Shown in pieces: positions 1-9,051 of a stretch of DNA of 50,737 nt. The stretch comes from Rhodothermales bacterium (lineage in GTDB: Bacteria; Bacteroidota; Rhodothermia; Rhodothermales; UBA10348). Position numbers and translations under genes: made by a program. The notes under the pieces were generated by a model that worked only from the letters and a program-made list of their open reading frames with translations, did no database searches and was not told the origin of the DNA. Where the stretch lies: contig JAFMNH010000003.1 in NCBI GenBank assembly GCA_017859335.1, forward strand, positions 1 through 50,737. Direction: 5' to 3'. Every line of letters starts with the position of its first letter. The first letter of the stretch is position 1.

Positions 1-576
1 GGACACGCGGGTATCTATCCGGTACTGTCGTTCGTTTTCCTCGCCCTCTATATCCCCGTTGACGCGAATGTTGAACACCCAGTAGTCCCATGGGTCATCG
101 ATGACATCAGGTCCCAGGTCAGGCGCCTCCGATTGGGCCGATACGGGCACGCTGACCTGGATATCGCGACCCATCTCGGTCGTCAGAAGAAAGCGAACCA
201 GACCAGTGGCAATGGCCGCCGTCAACCCCTCGCGCCGTTCGGCATCCATGTCGGTAGAGGCTGACGTGAACCCGTGCGTATCCGTCATGTCCTGCAAATC
301 TTCGAGACCCAGGAACTGGAGTTCATAGACACGCCCCCCTGATCCTGATTCGCGACTGGTTACGAGGACGTGTACATCCGACTCGAGGCGTTCCCGAACC
401 CAGTCCACGTAGGGAATCGTGCGCCGTACATAGTCAAAGTCACACGACCTTCCACAATCCAGGAAAACGGACAGGGTCTCAGGCCTCCCATTACCATTCT
501 GGGCGTGCGCTGGTTGGACGGCCATGAGCAGTGCAATCAGCAGCATCAGGGAAGAGAAAAGCAATGTGCGGTTCAT
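1..576 (-). CDS. Secreted protein of unknown function, 5' part only (truncated by window edge)
   Basis: The reading frame is open from the ATG at 576 down to base 1, so at least 192 residues are seen and the 3' end lies outside the window. The first ~26 residues form a typical Sec signal peptide: a positively charged start, a Leu-rich core and a PAHAQ cleavage site. The mature part begins with a VFLDCGRSCDFDYVRR stretch and has a later segment WVFNIRVNGDIEGEENE. I recall similar proteins in Gemmatimonadota and Rhodothermota, where a soluble N-terminal domain precedes what looks like an outer-membrane beta barrel, but that is memory and the C-terminus is not visible here. The two close cysteines (CGRSC) could form a disulphide. 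It is transcribed away from the next gene. No convincing ribosome binding site precedes the ATG. The gene is probably real; its function is unknown. Confidence 0.75.
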   Translation of the reverse strand, partial: MNRTLLFSSLMLLIALLMAVQPAHAQNGNGRPETLSVFLDCGRSCDFDYVRRTIPYVDWVRERLESDVHVLVTSRESGSGGRVYELQFLGLEDLQDMTDTHGFTSASTDMDAERREGLTAAIATGLVRFLLTTEMGRDIQVSVPVSAQSEAPDLGPDVIDDPWDYWVFNIRVNGDIEGEENERQYRIDTRVS

Positions 577-907
577 ACGAGGGGGATATCGTGCGCTGGA
601 TGTGTCGTTGCAAACCCGGGGTCATCTACGGTAACTAGCCTCTACGCAGTGTTGGTAGGGCAGAGCCGAGACGGTGGCGGTGCTCGGTAGGTCCGGGCTC
701 CCGGTTGTTTCACCCTGTGGACGCTCAAAGCATCCTGAATATTCCTCTACCGAACGCTTTCATCCTTTCTGCACATGTTGGCAAGCCCTGACCAGACCCG
801 CCGCAGCCGGTGCCATTCCGTGGGCATGGCTGCAACCCGGTACAAACTTGCATGAAAGAACAGCGTATCATGAGCCGTAGCCGTTCATCAACCCGATCAG
901 GTCCTGC
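577..907. other. Intergenic region between divergent genes, no gene seen
   Basis: This 331-base stretch separates the minus-strand secreted protein from the plus-strand gene at 908. Open frames here have no family resemblance and look like chance. It must hold the two divergent promoters, but I could not identify a convincing -7/-33 pair of the Bacteroidota type (TTG ... TAnnTTTG), a strong hairpin or an RNA gene. Confidence 0.5.
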
Positions 908-2269
908 ATGTCCGAGTCCATTGAGCAGCGTGTGGCAACCGCCATTTTTGCGTGCCTTCCGGGCAACGAACCGGTAAGCAGGACAGCCCTATCCAGCGCG
1001 GACATACCGCAGGGAATCCAGCATTTCTTGCTTCAAACGCTGGACAGACGGGTATTCCTCGAGGTAAACCGGCTCACGGAGCGCATGCCGCAGTGGTTGG
1101 ATGCGACCCATCCAGCAGCCTCCTCGCTTGATGAGAGCTTCGCTGATCTCCTCTACCCTGCCGGGCAATTTCCAGTGGAAGAATGGAAAAAAGCCGTGCC
1201 TCAAGCTGTGCAGGCTGTATCTGCCTACCTGCAGCAACCGACGGCAGCCTTGGTATCGTTTGCCTTTCCAGCAGAAGCCCCAACGGTGCCTGCGGCGGAT
1301 CTCGTGCGTCGAAGCGGATATTTCAAGGGGTACCCATACATGGCCACAGCGGTCGAAGCATGGCTGCAGCAACGTGCGTCGCGGCATGTTGACCGTACCG
1401 CTTTCGAGTCAGCCATGCATGAACTGGACTGCCGCCTGACGGCCGATTATGGCACAGAAGCCTGGGTGACCCTCTTGCAGCCCCTGACAGCCATGGTACG
1501 CTTTGCAGGTGTGCAACCTGATGGCCTGCCCGTTCCCATGGCCCTTCGATTCTTTGAGGGCAAGCGGCGCACCGGCATTGCAGCATCAATTCGAGCGGCG
1601 GCGAAGGCCCACAATGCAGGAATGATAACGCTCGCTTCCCTGCGGGACCTCATCGAGAACGGCCCTACCCAAGGCACCGGGGATGACAGCCTTTCGCCTG
1701 TGAACACAGCGCCACCACAGCATGAACAACCGCAGGGTCCCGTGTCGAGCGGAGAACCTCGTCGCGCATCCGATGGCCCACCGATGCCACTTTGGAAACG
1801 GTTTCAGCAACGTTTGGAAGGAGATGCGTCCGACCAATCGGCAGATACAGCTGCCTCTCCCAGCGCAAACCACCCGCAGCCTCTGTGGAAATCCTTTGGC
1901 CACCAGGGGGGCGCTGAACGCAGAACGGACGACGCAACGCAACAAGCTGTCGACGAAGCAGGACTGCCTGTTGGATCTGGTAACGTCGGAGAGCGCACAG
2001 ACGCCTCCCCATTGCCGCAGGATCTGCCAGCCGTTGTTCTGGGCGCTGCCGTTCAGTACCGGGACCGCTTCGTTCGTGACCTTTTCGATGGGAATGAGGA
2101 TGCCTTTCATGAGACCATGATATACTTGTCTGCAGCCCCGGACTGGACCGTTGCTTCCGCCATCATCGCTGACCGTATTTTCCGACCGTACCGGATCGAT
2201 ATCTATTCAGACGTGGCGGTTGATTTCACCAATGCCGTCGAGGCTCGCTACACGGGTCATCGATCATGA
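908..2269 (+). CDS. Conserved-looking hypothetical protein, two folded ends joined by a low-complexity linker
   Basis: 453 residues, no signal peptide or membrane segment, so probably cytoplasmic. I do not recognise the family. Residues ~1-255 look folded and mostly helical. Residues ~260-375 are rich in Gln, Ser, Pro, Asp and Gly and are likely disordered. Residues ~380-453 form a second compact segment with a RDRFVRDLFDGNEDAF stretch. Within the linker a short motif, PxPLWKxF, occurs twice, near residues 292 and 321 (MPLWKRF and QPLWKSF), suggesting a repeated docking peptide. The gene lies 42 bases upstream of the pccB-like gene on the same strand, so the two may share a transcript. The ATG at 908 is the first in frame and gives a normal N-terminus. 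Base composition matches its neighbours. A role in acyl-CoA carboxylation is not implied by anything in the protein itself. Confidence 0.8.
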   Translation: MSESIEQRVATAIFACLPGNEPVSRTALSSADIPQGIQHFLLQTLDRRVFLEVNRLTERMPQWLDATHPAASSLDESFADLLYPAGQFPVEEWKKAVPQAVQAVSAYLQQPTAALVSFAFPAEAPTVPAADLVRRSGYFKGYPYMATAVEAWLQQRASRHVDRTAFESAMHELDCRLTADYGTEAWVTLLQPLTAMVRFAGVQPDGLPVPMALRFFEGKRRTGIAASIRAAAKAHNAGMITLASLRDLIENGPTQGTGDDSLSPVNTAPPQHEQPQGPVSSGEPRRASDGPPMPLWKRFQQRLEGDASDQSADTAASPSANHPQPLWKSFGHQGGAERRTDDATQQAVDEAGLPVGSGNVGERTDASPLPQDLPAVVLGAAVQYRDRFVRDLFDGNEDAFHETMIYLSAAPDWTVASAIIADRIFRPYRIDIYSDVAVDFTNAVEARYTGHRS

Positions 2270-2311
2270 ACCGTTCCGCCTGAAACCTGCCCCACCGTAC
2301 CACTGCGCCTC

Positions 2312-3865
2312 ATGTCTACCAAGGATGATCTTCTGAAACAGCTGCACGATCGTCGGGAAGAAGCCCATCAGGGAGGTGGAAAGACCCGTGTCGCCCGGCA
2401 GCATGAAAAAGGCAAATTGACCGCCCGGGAACGCATCGAGATCCTCCTTGATGATGGCTCTTTCGAAGAGCTGGGCATGTTCGTGCGGCACCAATCAACG
2501 AATCTTGGGCTCGAGACGAATCGTCCCTACGGAGACGGCGTGGTCACGGGGTACGGGACGATTGACGGTCGCCTGGTCTACGTATACAGCCAGGATTTCA
2601 CGGTCTTCGGAGGATCGCTCGGGCAGGCGCACGCTGCCAAGATCGTCAAGATCATGAAGCTGGCCCTGGAAAATGGTGCGCCCGTCATCGGCCTGAATGA
2701 CTCGGGAGGCGCTCGCATCCAGGAAGGGGTCGTTTCACTGGGCGGGTATGCAGACATCTTCCTTCAAAACACGATGGCCTCGGGTGTGGTGCCGCAGATC
2801 TCAGCCATCCTGGGCCCATGTGCTGGAGGGGCGGTCTACTCTCCCGCCATCACGGACTTCATCTTCATGGTCCGGTCCTCCAGCTACATGTTCGTTACCG
2901 GACCCGGCGTCGTAAAAACGGTTACCCATGAAGAGGTCAGTTTCGAAGACCTCGGTGGGGCAGACACGCACGCCACCAAGAGCGGGGTTGCCCACATGGC
3001 CTATGCTTCGGAGGCCGAGTGCCTGAGCGGCATACGGGAACTACTCTCCTACCTGCCGCTCAATTGCGAGGAACCACCACCCCGCGTTCCGACCACCGAT
3101 CCGGTCGACCGCTCGGAGGAGGCGCTCAATGCCCTCATACCGACCAATCCCAACAAGCCCTATGAGATGCGCGAGGTTATCGCGCACATCGTGGACGATG
3201 GGCATTTCTTCGAGGTGCATCCTGATTTTGCACCGAACATCATGGTTGGTTTTGCCCGAATGAACGGCTCAAGCGTGGGCATCGTAGCCAACAACCCGTC
3301 CATTCTTGCTGGTTGCCTCGATATTGATGCCTCCGTCAAAGGAGCCCGATTCGTGCGCTTCTGCGATGCTTTCAATATCCCGCTGCTGGTATTTGAAGAT
3401 GTCCCGGGCTTCATGCCGGGAACCGATCAGGAGTGGCGGGGCATCATCCGACACGGAGCCAAGCTGCTCTACGCCTTCTGCGAAGCGACGGTGCCCAAGA
3501 TTACCGTCATCACCCGAAAAGCCTACGGTGGCGCCTACGACGTGATGAACTCCAAGCACATCCGCGGAGATCTGAATTTCGCATGGCCAACGGCCGAGAT
3601 AGCCGTCATGGGACCGAAAGGGGCTGTCGAAATCATCTATCGCAAGCAGATTGCCGAAGCAAAGGATCCGGAGGCGGAAGAACAGAAGTTCATTGACGAC
3701 TACCGGGGCCGCTTTGCCAATCCTTACGTGGCTGCCGAGCATGGCTATGTCGACGACGTCATTGAGCCTGCCTCTACCCGACTGCGACTGATCCGTGGCC
3801 TCGATATGCTCAAGAACAAGGTGGCTACGAATCCGCCTCGCAAACACGGTAACATCCCGCTCTAG
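2312..3865 (+). CDS. pccB: Acyl-CoA carboxylase carboxyltransferase (propionyl-CoA carboxylase beta subunit type)
   Basis: 517 residues, the normal length for this family. The protein transfers a carboxyl group from carboxybiotin to an acyl-CoA, most often propionyl-CoA giving methylmalonyl-CoA. The N-terminal half carries the acyl-CoA binding elements: [12 protein letters not shown], then [12 protein letters not shown], and the oxyanion-type loop [12 protein letters not shown]. The C-terminal half carries the biotin-side elements [15 protein letters not shown] and [14 protein letters not shown]. The ending RKHGNIPL is typical of PccB proteins. The biotin carboxylase and biotin carrier subunits are not in the window, so they must be encoded elsewhere. 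A sodium-pump methylmalonyl-CoA decarboxylase alpha subunit is the main alternative, since the two cannot be separated on sequence by eye, but no decarboxylase membrane subunits lie nearby. Substrate is therefore inferred; the family call is firm. Confidence 0.93.
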   Translation: MSTKDDLLKQLHDRREEAHQGGGKTRVARQHEKGKLTARERIEILLDDGSFEELGMFVRHQSTNLGLETNRPYGDGVVTGYGTIDGRLVYVYSQDFTVFGGSLGQAHAAKIVKIMKLALENGAPVIGLNDSGGARIQEGVVSLGGYADIFLQNTMASGVVPQISAILGPCAGGAVYSPAITDFIFMVRSSSYMFVTGPGVVKTVTHEEVSFEDLGGADTHATKSGVAHMAYASEAECLSGIRELLSYLPLNCEEPPPRVPTTDPVDRSEEALNALIPTNPNKPYEMREVIAHIVDDGHFFEVHPDFAPNIMVGFARMNGSSVGIVANNPSILAGCLDIDASVKGARFVRFCDAFNIPLLVFEDVPGFMPGTDQEWRGIIRHGAKLLYAFCEATVPKITVITRKAYGGAYDVMNSKHIRGDLNFAWPTAEIAVMGPKGAVEIIYRKQIAEAKDPEAEEQKFIDDYRGRFANPYVAAEHGYVDDVIEPASTRLRLIRGLDMLKNKVATNPPRKHGNIPL

Positions 3866-4074
3866 GACTGGGGAGAATCAGCACACGGTGACAGGGGGGA
3901 TCGCGTCCCGGGTATGTGCGTTATTGCGCCATGCGTCCCGCCTACCAGAGGTTTGATGCGCGTTGCTTTCGGCGTAATAAGCCGTTATTTTTTCGGGATC
4001 TGAACCCGTGTTCTCCCCCGCGTCTTCCCTGGGGTTCAGCCTGGTCCCGCTCCAATCAATCGAGGACTTCCATC

Positions 4075-6234
4075 GTGCGGCATTTTTTGGTCTTCGCCCT
4101 CTTTGCCATCCTGACAATGCCCATGATGGCACAGGACGCGACCGTCAGTATCGAGCGTCTTGAGGCCCTGCCCGCAGAAGCACTCGAAGCGCCCGTCCTG
4201 CGCTCCTTCAGGATGGCTTCGGCGCAGCCCGACACGGTCACCAACGCGGCCTTCCTTGAACGGCTTTCTGTGCTGTACAACTACCAGGCCGATCTGATGG
4301 CTGCCTTGGCCCGCAATGATGACGATGCCGCTACGTCGGTGCTCGACCGGGCCATGACGGAGTTGGGCGATCTCGTGCAGCGTGAATACCTGGTGGACGA
4401 CCCTCGTTTTTCGTCTGTCTATCGGGTTTTGGTGGACGAGTATGAACGGGTCTATGGCCCCTCCGATACGCTTTTTGCGGCGTTCGGAGATATTTTCGAG
4501 GTGCGCAAGGCGCTCTTTGCCGAACTCGAGTCCATCGAGGATCCGCTTCTGGAAGATGTGGCCCCCTCGGGCCTTCAGCCGGTGGGTACGGAGTTTCCGA
4601 TGACGATGAACAGGCTCGTGGAGTCATCGATGCAATTCCTGCTTCGCGAGCGAAAAGAGACCATGCAGACCTGGCTCCGCCGGGCGGACACCTACTTCCC
4701 CATGATCGAGCAGATCTTCGAGGAGGAAGGGGTGCCCGATGAGCTTAAATACCTGGCCATGATCGAGTCGGGGCTCAATCCACGAGCACGGAGCTGGGCA
4801 TCCGCCGTGGGCATGTGGCAGTTCATCGCCGCGACGGGCCGTGCCTACGACCTGAATGTCAATGCGTGGGTGGATGACCGCATGGATCCGGAGCTGGCCA
4901 CGCGGGCTGCAGCAAAGCACCTCAAGGATCTCTACCGCATGTACGATGAGGACTGGCAGATTGCCCTGGCCGGCTACAATTGCAGTCCACGCTGTATCCG
5001 GCGTGCCATACGCAGCAGCGGAAAGTCGGACCCAACCTTCTGGGATATCTATCCCTATCTGCCCCGCGAAACCCGCAACTACATTCCCACCTACATTGCT
5101 ACCTCGCTGATTGCTTCCAATCCGGAAGCCTATGACCTGGAGCGCGGGCAGCCCGGACCTGACTACTCCTATCACATCGTGCCGGTAACCGGCATGCTGA
5201 GTCTGTCCGATGTGGCCTCGATGGCCGGAACGGATGTGGCCACGATCAAGGCCCTGAACCCGAATCTGCGCAGGGATACGTTGCCGCCCACGGTAGGCGC
5301 ATTCTACCTGCGCGTCCCTGTGGGCTCCTATGCCTCCTTTGTTGCCTCCTACGAGGCGCTGCCCAACGATGCCAAGCGACCATCCGGGGAATACATCGTA
5401 CGCCGGGGAGACACCCTGAGCGGTATCGGCCAGCAGTTCGGGGTGTCTGTAGCCATGATCATGCAGAAAAACGGACTGCGATCGACCAACATCCGCATCG
5501 GGCAGCGCCTCGTCGTGCCCATTGCCGATTACTCGAATACGGTTCCTGACGTCCAGTTTGCCGATGCATCGTCCTCTGTCGTGCAGTATCGCCGCCGTAT
5601 GAGCCGTCCCATCCTGATGGAGCAGCAAGTGGCATCGACCGTCTCCACCCCGATCGTGGAAGCGCCTACCGCTTCACGCTCCGCCGTGATGACCGTAAGC
5701 CAGACGTCTTCCAGCACGGGTCCAAGTGAACCGGTTGCAACGGAGCCAAGGGACCCGGGTGCACGCATCGTCCATACCGTCCGGCGGGGAGAGACCCTGA
5801 CCATCATTTCGCGAAAGTATGGGGTCTCTGTTCGAGAAATCCAGGGCTGGAATGGGCTGAGTAGCTCCCGGATCAATGCGGGGCAGCGTCTGGAAGTATT
5901 CACGGATGGTCGCGATGCACCCTCACCTGCGGCCAGCTCCACTACCCACCGCGTGCAACGCGGGGATACACTCAGTGAGATTGCCGACCAATACCGCGTT
6001 ACGGTGAGCCAACTCCGCCAGTGGAACAACATCCGGGGATCCAACATCCGTGTCGGTCAGCGATTGACGATATACTCTTCCCAAGGGCAGCCGCTTGATC
6101 ATGTTGTGCGTCGAGGAGATACCCTGATCGGGATTGCCCAGCAGTATGGGGTCTCGGTGGCCAATGTGAAGGCATGGAACAACCTGCGCTCGAATACCAT
6201 CCGCATCGGGCAACGGCTGAAGATCTTCAAATAG
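4075..6234 (+). CDS. mltD: Membrane-bound lytic murein transglycosylase D with four LysM domains
   Basis: An exported enzyme that cleaves the glycan strands of peptidoglycan. I chose the GTG at 4075 as start because it places a clean signal peptide (RHFLVFALFAILTMPMMAQ) at the N-terminus; the upstream in-frame ATG at 3916 would add 53 residues of non-signal sequence. From this start the protein has 719 residues. A helical region fills residues ~20-200. The SLT (goose lysozyme-like) domain follows, with the catalytic Glu at about residue 231 in MIESGLNP and the downstream GMWQF and AGYNC motifs. A degenerate LysM-like segment lies at ~365-425. Four clear LysM repeats lie at ~441-483, 566-610, 624-667 and 675-719, each starting near RRGDTL or RRGETL and ending GQRL; they bind GlcNAc chains. 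A weak hairpin with a T run follows the stop codon near 6240-6257 and may end the transcript. Confidence 0.92.
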   Translation: MRHFLVFALFAILTMPMMAQDATVSIERLEALPAEALEAPVLRSFRMASAQPDTVTNAAFLERLSVLYNYQADLMAALARNDDDAATSVLDRAMTELGDLVQREYLVDDPRFSSVYRVLVDEYERVYGPSDTLFAAFGDIFEVRKALFAELESIEDPLLEDVAPSGLQPVGTEFPMTMNRLVESSMQFLLRERKETMQTWLRRADTYFPMIEQIFEEEGVPDELKYLAMIESGLNPRARSWASAVGMWQFIAATGRAYDLNVNAWVDDRMDPELATRAAAKHLKDLYRMYDEDWQIALAGYNCSPRCIRRAIRSSGKSDPTFWDIYPYLPRETRNYIPTYIATSLIASNPEAYDLERGQPGPDYSYHIVPVTGMLSLSDVASMAGTDVATIKALNPNLRRDTLPPTVGAFYLRVPVGSYASFVASYEALPNDAKRPSGEYIVRRGDTLSGIGQQFGVSVAMIMQKNGLRSTNIRIGQRLVVPIADYSNTVPDVQFADASSSVVQYRRRMSRPILMEQQVASTVSTPIVEAPTASRSAVMTVSQTSSSTGPSEPVATEPRDPGARIVHTVRRGETLTIISRKYGVSVREIQGWNGLSSSRINAGQRLEVFTDGRDAPSPAASSTTHRVQRGDTLSEIADQYRVTVSQLRQWNNIRGSNIRVGQRLTIYSSQGQPLDHVVRRGDTLIGIAQQYGVSVANVKAWNNLRSNTIRIGQRLKIFK

Positions 6235-6388
6235 ATGCGGGTGCGCCCCTGATTTTTTCGACAGGTAGCGTTTTGCGCACAATAACGGAATGACTTCGAG
6301 CGTTCCTTGCCTGCACCCTGCCTGGAATGCTTGCCGATGATTTGACGGCTCGTACCCGGGCACTTTTTGCGTCCTTCCCTGACCGCCC

Positions 6389-6994
6389 ATGCATCCGGCT
6401 GATGAAATCCTTGTTGCCCGTTACGTGGAGGCCGCCGATCAGACTGCTTTTCGAACGCTCCTGGAGCGACATCAGGAACGCGTCTTCGGCTACCTGCGCG
6501 GAATGGTCCGCGACCGGGATGTGGCGAATGATCTCTTTCAGGAGACTTTTTTGCGGGTCATCAGAGCCTTGAATGAGGAACGGGGCTCCTATACCCGGCA
6601 GGATAAATTCCTGGCATGGGTCCTGCGGATTGCAAGGAATGCAGCATTGGACCATCTCAGAGCGCGCAAAAAATGGCAGGATATCGCTCCTGAAGACGAT
6701 GGCGACGAATCAGTATGGTGGGACCGACTACCCGACGATGCCCCATCTGCGCTGGACATCATCCGCGGCAAGGATGATGTCGACCTACTGAGGGCGTGTA
6801 TCGATCGGCTTTCGCCCGAGCAACGGGAAGTGGTCCTCCTTCGGCATGAGTCAGACCTCACGTTTCGGGAAATTGCCGATCTGACGGGCTGCTCCATCAA
6901 TACGGCGCTAGGCCGAATGCGCTACGCATTGATCAATCTGCGCCGGATGATGGAGGACGTCAGACAAAGCGAATTCCTGCCGGTAACCAACTGA
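6389..6994 (+). CDS. ECF-type RNA polymerase sigma factor
   Basis: 201 residues, typical of extracytoplasmic-function sigma-70 factors. Region 2 occupies residues ~10-95 and contains the core-binding and -10 recognition stretch DRDVANDLFQETFLRVIRA followed by WVLRIARNAALDHLRA. A short acidic, variable linker (~95-130) separates it from region 4, whose helix-turn-helix reads LTFREIADLTGCSINTALGRM. Regions 1 and 3 of housekeeping sigma factors are absent. The gene starts a three-gene plus-strand unit: a one-helix membrane protein follows after 23 bases and an exported coiled-coil protein after a further 50. That arrangement fits a membrane-linked sigma/anti-sigma pair, though the trigger is unknown. 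The ATG at 6389 gives an N-terminus (MHPADEILVARYVE) typical of the family; a shorter in-frame start would remove part of region 2. Confidence 0.93.
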   Translation: MHPADEILVARYVEAADQTAFRTLLERHQERVFGYLRGMVRDRDVANDLFQETFLRVIRALNEERGSYTRQDKFLAWVLRIARNAALDHLRARKKWQDIAPEDDGDESVWWDRLPDDAPSALDIIRGKDDVDLLRACIDRLSPEQREVVLLRHESDLTFREIADLTGCSINTALGRMRYALINLRRMMEDVRQSEFLPVTN

Positions 6995-7017
6995 GTGATC
7001 GGAATACAGCTACCACC

Positions 7018-7659
7018 ATGACCTACGGAAAGAAAGAGATTCTGCTACAACTCTACGGCGAGGCTGCAGACACCGAAAAACTCCGCTCCCTGCTGCGGGA
7101 CGAGGAATTGCGTCAGGAGCATGCCGTATTGAGCGAAACCAAATTCAGGCTGGACCTCCTCGAAAAGGAGCGACCGGATACAGCCATCGTAGATGCCATC
7201 GTAGCCGCAGCGGCATCGAACGGAGGTACGCCACATGCCAAGCGGTTGGACCGACCGGCTCGTGCGCGGAGCCCACGTCGCAGGACCGTACTGATTTCGG
7301 CACTGTCGATTGCCGCCGTAGTCCTGGTCGGTACAGGAATCGGCTTGGACTGGTTCGGCGGCTCATCCGGCCTGTCCGCGTCACAGCAAAGTCCAGCCAT
7401 GGCTTCCCATGAGGACGATCTGGTGCCACCCGAGTCGCTGCATCAACTCGTACCGACCCAGCAGCTGCACAGCCTGGCCTCCCGGACTGACCCGAGGCTG
7501 GCTTGGGATGATGCATCGCCGATCCTGGACATGCATCGCCGAATCCAGACCATGCGCCCGGCAAGCCCTCTGGACTGGGGGGAAGCGGCCGTACCGCTGG
7601 AATCCTTGCCCGGCTCCGGTCCGGGCCGTCTCCAGATGACGGGCTCATCCAGACAATAA
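7018..7659 (+). CDS. Probable anti-sigma factor (single-pass membrane protein)
   Basis: 213 residues. A charged, helical cytoplasmic part (~1-85) is followed by a basic stretch ending RSPRRR, then one hydrophobic helix (~91-112, TVLISALSIAAVVLVGTGIG) and a ~100-residue Ser/Pro/Leu-rich periplasmic tail. This topology, and its position 23 bases behind an ECF sigma gene, is the reason for calling it an anti-sigma factor. It has no HxxxCxxC zinc-binding anti-sigma motif, so it does not belong to the common ZAS class, and no family name can be given from sequence alone. The N-terminal part would be expected to hold the sigma factor at the membrane. An alternative is a structural membrane protein that is merely co-transcribed. 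Confidence 0.7.
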   Translation: MTYGKKEILLQLYGEAADTEKLRSLLRDEELRQEHAVLSETKFRLDLLEKERPDTAIVDAIVAAAASNGGTPHAKRLDRPARARSPRRRTVLISALSIAAVVLVGTGIGLDWFGGSSGLSASQQSPAMASHEDDLVPPESLHQLVPTQQLHSLASRTDPRLAWDDASPILDMHRRIQTMRPASPLDWGEAAVPLESLPGSGPGRLQMTGSSRQ

Positions 7660-7709
7660 AAAGGTGCTCCATCTTTTGATCATGCATCCCTCCAACCCCT
7701 TCCAGCGCC

Positions 7710-8630
7710 ATGAAACCGATCACGATACTGTATACGCTCGCCGCTCTGCTGTGCAGTCCGCTTGTTGCTATTTCCCAACCGGCTCGGCAGGCTTCTGAGG
7801 TAATCTCGGCTACGCACAAGATCTCCATTGACGAAGGCGTGGTGTATGTAAACGGAAAGCGTGTGGCAGAGGATGAGCTGCCTGAGAGCCTGAGAATGCT
7901 TGGTTCTGAGGTCAGCATGACCTTCTGGACCTCAGAAAATGCGATCATCGAGATCAACGGGGAATCAGTGATCTTCAACGACGGCACGTTCAGTACGGCC
8001 GATCCCACGGAAAAGACGCGTCGCGACATGCGCATAGCCATGAGGACCGGGCAAGGAAACGCCGAGCTCAGATTGTTCGAGACGCCACGTCCTGCTCGGG
8101 GCTACGTCGTCCGAGGCTACAATGCCGATGCGCAGACCATGGACCGTTATGCCGCTCAGCTTCGCGAACAGGCAGAACAGTTCAACAACCTGACCTTTGA
8201 GCTCAAGGAATTAACACCCGAGAGCAGCGAAGTGATGCGTCAGCTGGTTGTGGAGGCGGAGAATACGGCTCGGCTGGCCAGCATATTCCCACACGTTGAA
8301 TACGAAGCCTATCTGGGATCGGTGCAGGACCGGAATCGGGGACTGTACCAAGGGCTGATGCGGGAGCACGAAATGGAAATCAGGACCTATCAGTTGGCCG
8401 AAGCCATCCAGATGGCTGCCACGGATGACGCACGTCGCGGTTATGAAAGGGAGCTGCGTACTATCCTGACCGATATTTTTGAGCTCAAGCAGGCCAATCG
8501 CCGCGAAGAAATCCGGCAGCTGGAACGGCAGCTGGAAGAGCTCCAATCGCGTCTCGAGGAACGGGAAGACCTCAAGGAAGACATCATTGAGAGCCGCCTC
8601 AGGGACCTCACAAGTCAATCCCGCTGGTAA
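7710..8630 (+). CDS. Exported protein with long C-terminal coiled coil, third gene of the sigma module
   Basis: 306 residues with a Sec signal peptide (MKPITILYTLAALLCSPLVA, cleavage near ISQ). The first mature domain (~25-95) is beta-rich, with VVYVNGKRVAEDELPESL. Residues ~140-300 are almost wholly helical, and from ~250 on they form a strongly charged Glu/Arg/Leu heptad pattern (RREEIRQLERQLEELQSRL) that predicts a coiled coil. I recall proteins with a similar N-terminal motif in other Rhodothermales next to sigma factor genes but cannot confirm this. Its location suggests a periplasmic partner that senses or relays envelope state to the anti-sigma protein, loosely like Spy/CpxP-type helical chaperones; that is inference. 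An inverted repeat begins six bases after the stop codon and probably ends the operon. Confidence 0.75.
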   Translation: MKPITILYTLAALLCSPLVAISQPARQASEVISATHKISIDEGVVYVNGKRVAEDELPESLRMLGSEVSMTFWTSENAIIEINGESVIFNDGTFSTADPTEKTRRDMRIAMRTGQGNAELRLFETPRPARGYVVRGYNADAQTMDRYAAQLREQAEQFNNLTFELKELTPESSEVMRQLVVEAENTARLASIFPHVEYEAYLGSVQDRNRGLYQGLMREHEMEIRTYQLAEAIQMAATDDARRGYERELRTILTDIFELKQANRREEIRQLERQLEELQSRLEEREDLKEDIIESRLRDLTSQSRW

Positions 8631-8635
8631 CGACA

Positions 8636-8676
8636 AGGTCCCTGACCACGAGCATTGTATCCGTAGTCAGGGACCT
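8636..8676. terminator. Hairpin after the sigma-factor operon
   Basis: AGGTCCCTGAC at 8636-8646 is the exact reverse complement of GTCAGGGACCT at 8666-8676, giving a perfect 11-bp stem with a 19-base loop. There is only a weak T-rich follow-on in either direction. It lies between the plus-strand operon end (8630) and the minus-strand small gene ending at 8711, so it may serve both strands. Confidence 0.55.
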
Positions 8677-8710
8677 CGCAGGTCCTTCCCTGTAGTCTCC
8701 TGCAGATGCC

Positions 8711-8893
8711 TCAGTGCCGGGACCGGTTGCGCTGCCTGCGGGCGGAAGCGCGTCCAATCATGATTGCGCTTGGAATACAGATGCAGGCAACGACAAGAAC
8801 CCACTTCAAGTGGATGTCCGCGACAACGGCGACAAGCAAGAAAATCCAGGGTGCCACCCCGAATATGGCGGCAATCGTGATCCCTTTTTCCAT
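8711..8893 (-). CDS. Small two-helix membrane protein, unknown
   Basis: 60 residues starting MEKGITIAAIFGV. Two hydrophobic helices are evident: residues ~4-26 (ITIAAIFGVAPWIFLLVAVV) and ~29-47 (LKWVLVVACICIPSAIMIG). A basic tail (RASARRQRNRSRH) follows, which by the positive-inside rule puts the C-terminus in the cytoplasm. Such a clean two-helix pattern is unlikely by chance, which is why I list it even though no family is recognised. It stands alone, 158 bases downstream of the response-regulator gene on the same strand. No strong Shine-Dalgarno site is seen. A chance hydrophobic frame remains possible. Confidence 0.45.
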   Translation of the reverse strand: MEKGITIAAIFGVAPWIFLLVAVVADIHLKWVLVVACICIPSAIMIGRASARRQRNRSRH

Positions 8894-9051
8894 TGCACGT
8901 ACTCACTGCTGGTTGATGCAAAACTATCCTGACACTCACCGGGACATGCGGAACAAGGATTAGAGACAGGGTTGTCCCTGCTCGGGTATCCCCCACATGT
9001 CAAGGCCTTGAGGTCCGAGCCCAAGTCAGACTCAATCATCGGTGTTATGCT

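Noticed and set aside
4624-5628. A 334-codon minus-strand frame opposite mltD
   Set aside because: It lies opposite the SLT and first LysM domains and has no family features.
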